A DNA stretch of 64,000 nt from Verrucomicrobiota bacterium (GTDB taxonomy: Bacteria; Verrucomicrobiota; Verrucomicrobiia; Limisphaerales; JACRJZ01): the NCBI GenBank assembly GCA_016219875.1, contig JACRJZ010000129.1, positions 1 through 64,000 on the forward strand, read 5' to 3'. The notes beneath the pieces are model-generated. The model worked only from the letters and a program-made list of their open reading frames with translations, had not been told where the DNA came from and made no database searches. Positions 38,585 to 45,878 of the stretch are shown here, piece after piece (positions within the stretch are counted from its first letter, which is position 1; the number at the start of each line of letters is the position of its first letter). The position numbers were made by a program, and so were the translations under genes.

Positions 38585-41209
38585 ATGAAACCAGACCCGC
38601 AATCCGAGAAGCGCTTTCAAGACCCCGTAGCAGCCGAGGTTACGAGGCTCATTTGTCTCGGTGGACAGACTCTCCTCACGTCGGCTGCTACGGTACTGAA
38701 TTGGCTTCTCGAATCTCGAAAATGCCGCCTGCTCTGGCTCGCCGCGCTCGGTGGCCTGCTGACACCGCTGGCCGGCTGGGCGCAGTTCGGAGCACCCCTC
38801 ACCGCGTTTACCAATTGCCCGCCGGGAGTGAGCTATCGTTCCGCCGTCGGGGTGGCGGCGCTGGGCAGCGATCGGGTGCTCATCGGCGGCACGGAGTTCC
38901 CGACCGGCTCGAATGCCGTGTACCAGTTCCGCACCAATGGCGCGTTGCTGGCCAGGTGCGCCGCACCGCCCTTCCTTCCGGGCTTTGGCTCAGCGCTGGC
39001 GGTGCTTGGAAGTGACCGCGTGCTGGTCGGCGCGTGGGAGGACGTGCCGGGCGACCCGATGAATCCACCGGAGCCAGGGAACTGGCGGCCCGGGGCGGCG
39101 TATCTGTTCGACACCAGCGGCGCGTTGTTGGCCACAATCGCGCATCCCAACCCGACGCCGGGAGACTGGGACGGCTTCGGGGCGGCCGTGGTGGCCGTGG
39201 GCAACGAGCGCGTGCTCATTGGCGCGCCCAATTGGGACTGGTGGATGCCCGGCCACGGGGCGGCGTATCTGCTGAGCGCCAGCGGTGGCTTGCTGGCCAC
39301 CTTTACCAGTCCCACGCTGGCGACGAGTGACGGGTTCGGCCACTCGCTGACCGCGGTGGGCAACGACCGCCTGCTGATCGGCGCGCCCGGCACCGGCGCG
39401 GCGTATCTGTTCAATATCAACGGCACGTTGCTCACGACCTTCTCGAATCCGGCCCCGGCGAACGTCGTGCGGTTCGGCCTCGCCGTGGCGGCGGTGAGCG
39501 GCGACCGTGTGCTCATCGGCGCGCCCAGCTATGACCCGTCGCGCGCCGGCAGGGCGTATTTGTTCAGCACCAACGGCACGCTCCTGACCACGTTCACCAA
39601 CGCCACTCATCCCGTCACGGCCATCGGAGACGACTTCGGTTGCGCGCTGACCGCCGTGGACGCCGACCGCGTGCTCATTGGCGCGCCGTGGTCCGGCGTG
39701 GCGTCGCTGTTCAGCACCGACGGCACGTTGCTGTTCACCTTCACCGATCCGTGGACGAACTCCCGCCAACGCTTCGGCTCGCTGCTCGCGGCGGTGGGCC
39801 CCAACCGCGTGCTGCTCGGCAGCGAATATGGCGGGCCGGTCTATTTGTTCCGCGCACCCGCGCCGGTCCATTGGCTCGGCGGCTGGGGCAACTGGAGCGA
39901 CGCCGCCAAATGGTCGCCGCACCTGCCCACCCGCGATGACGTGGTGGTCCTGCCCACCGACGCGGTGGTGAGCGTGGATGTTCCCGACGCTGAGGTCGGC
40001 GCGCTGACGGTGTCGGCGGACAGCGCGCTCTGGGTCCAGTCCGGCGCAGCGCTGGCTGTGTTCGGGCCGCTGCTCAATCACGGCACGCTCACCTTGTCGG
40101 GCGATCTGGCCAGCTACGCCTCCGGCAACGCCGTCGTCCAGAACGGCACGCTGATCATTGACCGCGGCGTCGCCATGAGGGGCCTGGACAGCGGCGGCAG
40201 CGACTTCGCCTTTGTCCAGACCGGCGGGGCAACGACCGTGAACGGCACGCTGGACTTCAGCACCGGCCATATCCAGATGCATGGCGGCAGCCTTAACGTC
40301 AATCAAGACGCCGCCATGAAGGGTTTCGATGCCGGCGGTAGCGACCTAGCCTTCGTCCAGACCGGGGGCAGCGTGACGATTGCCGGCACATTCGAGACGT
40401 GGAATCCGAGCGTGCAGGATGGCCGGCTTACCATCGGCTCTGGCGGCACGCTGGACTACGGCAACAGCGTCATGCAGATGCGAGGCGGGACGCTCAATGT
40501 CCATCAAGACGCCGCCATGAAAGGCTTTGACGCCGGCGGCAAGGACCTCGCCTTCATCCAGACCGGCGGCAGCGTGACGATTGACGGCACGTTCGACACC
40601 ACGAACCTCGGCTTGAACGGCGGCACGCTGAGCGGCGGCGGCACGTTGGCGGGCAATCTCATCAACGACGGCGGCACGCTCGCGCCCGGCGCCAGCCCCG
40701 GCACGTTCACCATCACCGGCGATTACGTCCAGACCAACACCGGCACGTTGCGCATCGAAGTGGCGGGCCGGGCGACGAACCAGTTCGATCAATTGCGCGT
40801 GGGCGGCGCGGCGCAACTGGGCGGCAACCTGACCGTGGCGTTGCTGGACAGCTTCGCGCCCGACCTGGGCGAGCAGTTCCCGTTTCTGAGCACGACGAAC
40901 CTGAGCGGCACGTTCAGCAACCTCACCGTGCCGCCGGGCATCACCCTCACTTACACCAACGCGGGCGTCGTGCCGGTGGTGACCGGCAAAGTGCCGACGA
41001 CCATTCTCGGCCCGGTGCTGACGGGTGGGAGCGCCGTGTTCACCTTCGGCACGGTGAGCAACCGGAGCTATGGGGTGGAGTGGACCGCTGAAGTGGCGCC
41101 CGCGAATTGGCAGTTCTTCACGAACCTGACGGGCACCGGCGCGAAGGTTCAAGTGACCGTGCCTTGCAGCAACCCGACGCAACGCTTCTTCCGCGTGCGC
41201 CAGCCGTGA
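38585..41209 (+). CDS. Secreted FG-GAP-like propeller / strand-repeat protein
   Basis: An 874-residue protein. Residues 15-36 are encoded by a copy of the palindromic element (38627-38691), so the element sits in frame before the signal core LLWLAALGGLLTPLAGWA (49-66). Residues about 67-415 are integrin-type FG-GAP-like repeats (VGNDRLLIGAPGTGAAYLF). From about 418 (WLGGWGNWSDAAKWSPHLPT) strand repeats follow, including three copies of a KGFDAGGSDLAFVQTGGSV motif. A sandwich and tail end TQRFFRVRQP. A shorter start inside the element region is possible (no ATG; alternative codons only). Confidence 0.82.
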   Translation: MKPDPQSEKRFQDPVAAEVTRLICLGGQTLLTSAATVLNWLLESRKCRLLWLAALGGLLTPLAGWAQFGAPLTAFTNCPPGVSYRSAVGVAALGSDRVLIGGTEFPTGSNAVYQFRTNGALLARCAAPPFLPGFGSALAVLGSDRVLVGAWEDVPGDPMNPPEPGNWRPGAAYLFDTSGALLATIAHPNPTPGDWDGFGAAVVAVGNERVLIGAPNWDWWMPGHGAAYLLSASGGLLATFTSPTLATSDGFGHSLTAVGNDRLLIGAPGTGAAYLFNINGTLLTTFSNPAPANVVRFGLAVAAVSGDRVLIGAPSYDPSRAGRAYLFSTNGTLLTTFTNATHPVTAIGDDFGCALTAVDADRVLIGAPWSGVASLFSTDGTLLFTFTDPWTNSRQRFGSLLAAVGPNRVLLGSEYGGPVYLFRAPAPVHWLGGWGNWSDAAKWSPHLPTRDDVVVLPTDAVVSVDVPDAEVGALTVSADSALWVQSGAALAVFGPLLNHGTLTLSGDLASYASGNAVVQNGTLIIDRGVAMRGLDSGGSDFAFVQTGGATTVNGTLDFSTGHIQMHGGSLNVNQDAAMKGFDAGGSDLAFVQTGGSVTIAGTFETWNPSVQDGRLTIGSGGTLDYGNSVMQMRGGTLNVHQDAAMKGFDAGGKDLAFIQTGGSVTIDGTFDTTNLGLNGGTLSGGGTLAGNLINDGGTLAPGASPGTFTITGDYVQTNTGTLRIEVAGRATNQFDQLRVGGAAQLGGNLTVALLDSFAPDLGEQFPFLSTTNLSGTFSNLTVPPGITLTYTNAGVVPVVTGKVPTTILGPVLTGGSAVFTFGTVSNRSYGVEWTAEVAPANWQFFTNLTGTGAKVQVTVPCSNPTQRFFRVRQP
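38627..38691. repeat. Palindromic repeat element, copy 3 (inside a CDS)
   Basis: The left arm begins GTAGCAGCCGAGGTTACGAG and the right arm ends CTCACGTCGGCTGCTAC. The outer ten bases match perfectly, the inner part has diverged. It is translated in frame as residues 15-36 of the gene at 38585. Confidence 0.85.
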
Positions 41210-41358
41210 CCCCCGCCAAACCGAGCCAACGGAACGAACCGAAAGCACACTGACCGAGCAGACGTTGGGGACGCTTGGCTTGAGGGACAGCGACGGTCCC
41301 GCGCAGGCCTCAGCCAGTTGCGAACACCCGGCTCATCACGTTCCTGAACGCGCCTGCG

Positions 41359-42459
41359 CTACGCCGGCTGTTGCTGCGTCAGACAGTGCAGCGACCCGAA
41401 GCCCAGCACCAAGTCCACCGCGTGAATGCCCACGACGGGGCGGTCCTTAAACAACTCACCGAGCGTGCCCAGCGCCAGCCGGTCGTTCGGATCGTTGAAG
41501 GTCGGCACGATGACAGCGGCGTTGGCGATGTAGAAGTTCGCGTAGCTCGCCGGCAAGCGGCAGCCGTCGAAGAAGATCGGGGCCGGCATCGGCAGCGGCA
41601 CCACTTCAGGTCTGGAGCCGTCTTCCAGCCGCAAATCCCGCACCCGCTCCCAATTCTCCGCCAGCGGACGGTAGTTGATGTCCTTCTGGTTCGTTTCCTT
41701 GATGAGCACCAGCGTGGTGGGATTCACGAAGCGGCAGATGTCGTCGATGTGTCCGTGCGTGTCGTCGCCCACGGGGCCGTTGGCCAGCCACAGCACGTTC
41801 GTCACGCCGAGGTAGCTCTTGAAGGTCGCGCCATAGTCCGCCCGCGTCAGGCCCGGATTGCGCACCTGCACCTTCGGGTCGAGGTAACACTCCTCCGTGG
41901 TCAACAGCGTGCCGCGTCCGTTCACGTCAAGGCCGCCGCCTTCGATCACAAAATCCTTGCCGTTGAACTCCGCGTTGAACAGCCGCTTCCTGAGCAACCG
42001 CGCCGCCGTCTCCGGCACCTTGCGGTCCTTCTGCCAGTCGTCGTACTTCGCCCAGGCGTTGAAGTGGAAGTGCACGATGGCGGTGTCGGCCTTCTGCCTT
42101 TTGCCTTTTGCCTTCTGCCTTTTGACGAAGATCGGCCCGCTGTCGCGCGTCCAGCCGCGGTTGGTGGGATGAGAGATGAACTCGACGTTCTTCAGGTCGC
42201 ACCCGGCGCGGGCCAGGTAACGGCGCGCGAGTTTCTCTTCGGCCTGGTGGCGGACGAGAAGGCGGACGATCTCGCCTGGCGCAATCTTTCGCACCATCTC
42301 GCCATAGACCCAGCGGATGGTGTCGATCTTGTCCGGCCAATCGGTTTCATTGTGGGGCCAGCCCAGCCAAGTGGCCGCGTGCTGCGCCCATTCCGCCGGC
42401 ATGGAGAAACCCAGTTCGGCGGGCGTTTGTGTCGTCGTTGCGGATGTTGGCTTCGCCAT
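41359..42459 (-). CDS. aguA: Agmatine deiminase family protein
   Basis: A 366-residue enzyme of the peptidyl-arginine deiminase/agmatine deiminase family (agmatine to N-carbamoylputrescine plus ammonia; cytoplasmic, polyamine route). The guanidino-modifying signature residues are present: WTRDSGP (103-109), Glu173 in VIEGGG, His237 in DTHGHID and nucleophile Cys360 in LHCLTQQQP. The canonical C-terminal motif has more glycines; here it reads GFGSLHC. Residues 113-126 (KRQKAKGKRQKADT) are an insertion encoded by a GCCTTTTGCCTTCT-type microsatellite between two conserved segments. The start ATG at 42457-42459 fits family length. No N-carbamoylputrescine amidase gene is nearby. Confidence 0.9.
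   Translation of the reverse strand: MAKPTSATTTQTPAELGFSMPAEWAQHAATWLGWPHNETDWPDKIDTIRWVYGEMVRKIAPGEIVRLLVRHQAEEKLARRYLARAGCDLKNVEFISHPTNRGWTRDSGPIFVKRQKAKGKRQKADTAIVHFHFNAWAKYDDWQKDRKVPETAARLLRKRLFNAEFNGKDFVIEGGGLDVNGRGTLLTTEECYLDPKVQVRNPGLTRADYGATFKSYLGVTNVLWLANGPVGDDTHGHIDDICRFVNPTTLVLIKETNQKDINYRPLAENWERVRDLRLEDGSRPEVVPLPMPAPIFFDGCRLPASYANFYIANAAVIVPTFNDPNDRLALGTLGELFKDRPVVGIHAVDLVLGFGSLHCLTQQQPA
42091..42124. repeat. In-frame microsatellite in the deiminase gene
   Basis: A CTTCTGCCTTTTGCC array encodes a Lys/Gln/Arg-rich loop. It is the same simple-repeat type as 6076-6110. It is flanked by conserved deiminase sequence (WTRDSGP upstream, FNAWAKY downstream), so it is an added loop. Confidence 0.8.
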
Positions 42460-42718
42460 AACGTGCGCGTGAGGGTAACGGAATCCGCCCGCTTGTCCAC
42501 TGTGGGGCAGCGCGCACCCCACTGGGCCAATGGCAGGACCGTGTGGAATGCTGAATGCAGAATGCAGATTGCAGATTGCGGATTCCGACCTCAGACCTCC
42601 GACTTCTGACTTCTGATCGGAGCTTCGCCACCTCGGCCGGTACGGAGTTTCGAAATCGCTTCGACCAGGATTGCGGATTCGATGGCTTTCCTCCACACTC
42701 GCGCGCGTTGGCGTCCGG
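42460..42718. other. Divergent intergenic region with simple repeats and a half element
   Basis: This is the shared promoter space of the deiminase (-) and apbE (+). It holds AATGCAGATTGCAG-type simple repeats (about 42548-42590), GACTTCTGACTTCTGA (42600-42616) and a degraded right half of the palindromic element (about 42620-42659; GAGCTTCGCCACCTCGGCCG then GTTTCGAAATCGCTTCG). No convincing promoter was identified. Confidence 0.6.
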
Positions 42719-43804
42719 ATGAGACATCATTCATCGATCTTGGAATGGCTCTGGTTGGGAGCGGTGGCCGGCCTCGTTCTTGCGGCGGGCGGTTGCCGCA
42801 CCGCGCCGGAAGCGCCCCCGCTGACACGCTTTGAATTCTCCAGCCCGCACATGGGCACGTTGTGGAGGATCACACTCTACGCGCCGGACGCCGCTGCGGC
42901 CAGCAACGCTGTGCGCGCGGCTTTCGGGCGCGTCCGTGAGCTGGACCAGTGCATGTCTGACTACGACCCGGAGAGCGAACTGGAGCGGCTGCGGAAATCT
43001 CCTCCGGGAGTCCCGGTGAACGTCAGCGACGACCTGTTCTCCTGCCTGCAAAGCGCCGTCGCCATCGCCCGCGAAACGCGCGGCGCCTTCGATCCCACCG
43101 TGGGATTGGAGGTCCAATTGTGGCGACAGGCACGACGCCGACATGCTCTTCCCGACCCGGCACGTCTGGCGGTCGCACGGGAGTCAGTGGGGTGTCATCG
43201 GCTTCGTCTCGACGCGCGGACCAAGACCGTGACCCTGCTTGGAACGAACCTCTGGCTCGACCTCGGTGGCATCGCCAAAGGTTTTGGCGCCGACGCCGCG
43301 CTCGCCGTGTTGCGCCGCCGCGGACTGCCACGCGCTTTGGTCGCGGCCAGTGGCGACTTGGCCATCGGCGATCCACCGCCGGGCCAGTGCGGCTGGCGCG
43401 TGGGCATTGGGGCGGTGGGAGGTCGAACCAACGAACTAGCCCACGTGCTAATCTTGCGGAATGCCGCCGTCTCCACTTCCGGGGACGCGGAGCAATTCTT
43501 CGAGTTGGAAGGCGTCCGCTATTCTCACATCGTCAATCCGCGCACCGGCCTCGGTCTGACCAACCGCGTCCAGGCCACGATCGTCGCTCCGTGCGCCACC
43601 CGCAGCGACGCGTTGGCCACCGCCGTGTGTGTGATGGGGGCGGAGCGAGGCTTGAAGTTCATCGAGCGCGACGGCCGGTGCGCCGCGTTCATTCTGTTGC
43701 CCAAGGACGGCGCCCGCCCGCCCGCACTCCAGTCGCGCCGTTTCCTTCAACTCGAAAAGGCGCCTCCCGGCGGACGCGAGGGCGCGGTGCCGCTTTTGTT
43801 CTGA
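42719..43804 (+). CDS. apbE: FAD:protein FMN transferase (ApbE), lipoprotein
   Basis: A 361-residue ApbE. It covalently attaches FMN from FAD to Thr/Ser of periplasmic flavoproteins. The start at 42719 gives a lipoprotein signal with lipobox LAAGGC (hydrophobic 8-24, Cys about 26). Family motifs follow: HMGTLWRITLYA, ELDQCMSDYDPESEL, GTNLWLDLGGIAKGFGAD, VSTSGDAEQFFELEGVRYSH, VNPRTG and SDALATAVCVMG (the usual TxDALATA Mg site). The C-terminus ends in a Pro/Gly-rich stretch. The target flavoprotein (for example an Nqr/Rnf subunit) is not in the window. mscS follows after 56 bp on the same strand. Confidence 0.93.
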   Translation: MRHHSSILEWLWLGAVAGLVLAAGGCRTAPEAPPLTRFEFSSPHMGTLWRITLYAPDAAAASNAVRAAFGRVRELDQCMSDYDPESELERLRKSPPGVPVNVSDDLFSCLQSAVAIARETRGAFDPTVGLEVQLWRQARRRHALPDPARLAVARESVGCHRLRLDARTKTVTLLGTNLWLDLGGIAKGFGADAALAVLRRRGLPRALVAASGDLAIGDPPPGQCGWRVGIGAVGGRTNELAHVLILRNAAVSTSGDAEQFFELEGVRYSHIVNPRTGLGLTNRVQATIVAPCATRSDALATAVCVMGAERGLKFIERDGRCAAFILLPKDGARPPALQSRRFLQLEKAPPGGREGAVPLLF

Positions 43805-43860
43805 CCCAAGAAACCCGCCAGGCTTTCACTCCCAGATTCCACGACCTACCCAACATCATT

Positions 43861-44703
43861 ATGAAAGACACCGTTAACACCCTCTCCACGGTCCAAACCA
43901 CGGTCCTCAACTTCTTCGTCGAGTATGGCTTCAAGATTTTTGGCGCCCTCATCATCCTGGTGGTGGGCCTGTTGATCGCCCGCTGGATTGGCAGACTCGT
44001 CCTGAAGCAACTGGAGAAATACCACCTGGAGCCACCCGTGCGCCTGTTGATGGTTCGTATCATCAAGCTGCTGATCATGGGACTCACGGGAGTGATTGCC
44101 GTGCAGAAACTCGGCGTCGAAGTCATGCCGCTGGTGGCCGGGCTGGGTGTGGCGGGCGTCGGCGTGGGTCTGGCCATGCAGGGCGTGCTCAGCAACGTCG
44201 TGGCTGGCCTGACGATCATTTTCACCAAACCCTTCCGCGTCGGGGAGTATGTGGAGTTGGTGGGCGTGCATGGGCAGGTGGAAGCCATCGAACTGTTCTC
44301 CACCACGCTCCTTCATACCGATCTCTCGCGCGTCGTCATCCCCAACCGCAAGATCGTCGGCGAAATCCTCCACAACTACGCCAGGGTCCGCCAACTCGAC
44401 CTCACCGTGGGCGTGTCCTACGACAGCGACCTCAACGCGGTGATCGCCACCGTGCGTGAACTGTTGGCGAAGCATCCCAAGGTGCTCAAGGACCCCGCCC
44501 CAGTCGTGGGCGTGACGCTGCTGGCGGATTCTGCCATCAACATTGCGGTCAAACCCTGGGTCGCGGTGGAGAACTACATCCCGGCGCAGGCCGAACTCTA
44601 CCAGGCGATCGTGGACCAATTCCGCGCCCGGAGAATCGAGATTCCGTTCCCACAGCGCGAAGTGCGGGTGCTGAACGGCAGCCGTCAGACGACCGCTGCC
44701 TGA
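43861..44703 (+). CDS. mscS: Small-conductance mechanosensitive channel (MscS)
   Basis: A 280-residue MscS of classical small size. It opens under membrane tension to release solutes on osmotic downshock. Three transmembrane helices are visible (about 22-42, 66-86, and the pore-lining TM3 at about 90-125). The TM3 pattern VAGLGVAGVGVGLAMQGVLSN is the Gly/Ala-packed pore helix. The beta domain contains KPFRVGEYVELVGVHGQVE and IPNRKIVGEILHNY, and an alpha-beta C-terminal domain ends in FPQREVRVLNG. The ATG at 43861 is the first in the frame that fits the family. Confidence 0.95.
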   Translation: MKDTVNTLSTVQTTVLNFFVEYGFKIFGALIILVVGLLIARWIGRLVLKQLEKYHLEPPVRLLMVRIIKLLIMGLTGVIAVQKLGVEVMPLVAGLGVAGVGVGLAMQGVLSNVVAGLTIIFTKPFRVGEYVELVGVHGQVEAIELFSTTLLHTDLSRVVIPNRKIVGEILHNYARVRQLDLTVGVSYDSDLNAVIATVRELLAKHPKVLKDPAPVVGVTLLADSAINIAVKPWVAVENYIPAQAELYQAIVDQFRARRIEIPFPQREVRVLNGSRQTTAA

Positions 44704-44732
44704 TCGCCACCCCAGGGCTGATTCAAGACAGC

Positions 44733-44805
44733 GTAGCAGCCGACGTGAGGAGGCTCTGTTTTGATTTCGGATTTGAAAACAGAGCCTCCTCACGTCGGCT
44801 GCTAC
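44733..44805. repeat. Palindromic repeat element, copy 4
   Basis: This is the most perfect copy: 30-bp arms (44733-44762 begins GTAGCAGCCGACGTGAGGAG; 44776-44805 is the exact reverse complement) around a 13-nt loop. It lies between mscS and the Uma2 gene and could end mscS transcription. Confidence 0.93.
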
Positions 44806-44904
44806 GAGCCAGGGATTCTTGAATCCACCGTGATCGCTACCCCGGTCAATCCGGTCCAAGCTCGGCTCTTGCCACCCGACACGGGGACGCGTAGGATCCC
44901 GGCC

Positions 44905-45474
44905 ATGCAGGCAGCAGTCCAATTGGATTTCGTCAGCGTGGAAGACTACCTCGCCGGGGAAGAGCACAGCGAGGTCCGGCACGATTACATCGGCGGCGCC
45001 GTTTACGCCATGGCGGGCGGGACCACCGAGCACAATCAAATCGTTGGCGGCCTGTACTCCGCTCTCCGCACTCACCTCCGCGGCAAGCCTTGCCGGGTCT
45101 TCATGGAAAACGTGAAGGTGCGCCTGAAGATCTCCGGTGAAGACATCTTCTACTATCCCGATGTCATGGTGGGCTGTGATCCCCGCGACACGGACAGTCT
45201 TTTCTTGCGGTTTCCGAAGCTGCTGATCGAAGTCCTCTCCGAGGCCACGGAGCGGCTGGATCGGCGAGAGAAGCGCTGGAGCTACCAGACCATCGAGACG
45301 TTGGACGAATACGTCCTCGTGGCTCAGGACCGCATCGAGGTCACGATCTTCCGTCGCGCCAACGAGTGGCAGCCCGAAGTGCTGAACCGGCTCGACCAGG
45401 TGGCGCGCTTCGTCTCGTTGGATTTCTCCCTGCCGCTCGCCGCCATCTATGAAGGAGTGCGCGGGCCGGCGTAG
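44905..45474 (+). CDS. Uma2-family (DUF820) nuclease-like protein
   Basis: A 189-residue Uma2/DUF820 protein with the restriction-endonuclease-like PD-(D/E)XK fold. It shows EEHSEVRHDYIGGAVYAMAG (N-terminal family motif), YYPDVMVGCDP with the catalytic Asp, LLIEVLSEATERLDRREKRW with the Glu and following basic residues, and LDEYVLVAQD. The family is abundant in cyanobacteria and Verrucomicrobia; its biological role is unsettled. An upstream ATG-less extension to 44761 only translates the palindromic element, so the ATG at 44905 is preferred. Confidence 0.9.
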   Translation: MQAAVQLDFVSVEDYLAGEEHSEVRHDYIGGAVYAMAGGTTEHNQIVGGLYSALRTHLRGKPCRVFMENVKVRLKISGEDIFYYPDVMVGCDPRDTDSLFLRFPKLLIEVLSEATERLDRREKRWSYQTIETLDEYVLVAQDRIEVTIFRRANEWQPEVLNRLDQVARFVSLDFSLPLAAIYEGVRGPA

Positions 45475-45878
45475 GGCTGTGCTTCCAGCGCGTCCGGCAA
45501 CTCTGCCAACGGTCGCGCGCCCGCTGTATTGATGGCCCCCCGTTGACGGACGGCGCTCTCCCGAGACACTGCGGGTTTTTGAAACCGCCTCTCCTCTTCG
45601 CAGATTCATCCAGCGGAACACGCCGTGCCGGCTGCTGCCGTTGCTCGTGCGCAACAATCAGGCTTGCTCGGCGCGGATCGAGATGGGCACATTTCGGGCA
45701 TGACACCGCGCCACTTGTTCGTCACTTCGCTGAGGACATTGCAGGCTCTCCTTGCGTCGGCCCCAGAAGGCGCCGCTTCGAGGGCGTCCCGGCGAATTCC
45801 GGACAACGTCTCTTTTTGATGAGACGTGAATGTGAATTCGCAGCCAACGAACCCCGCTACCCCACCAGAGAACCACGT
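45475..45878. other. Noncoding leader region of the M6 protease gene
   Basis: A 404-bp gap. An open frame continues upstream of the M6 start but has atypical residues and no signal peptide, so I treat it as noncoding. Near 45575 TTTTTGAAACCGCCTC resembles the flank of the palindromic element. No promoter or RNA was recognised. Confidence 0.5.

Noticed and set aside
44761..44904. A longer Uma2 protein starting at 44761
   Set aside because: The extra 48 residues only translate the palindromic element and spacer; family homology starts after 44905.
45543..45878. An N-terminal extension of the M6 protease by 112 residues
   Set aside because: The extension is Arg/Cys-rich, lacks similarity to a leader and precedes a good signal peptide starting at 45879.
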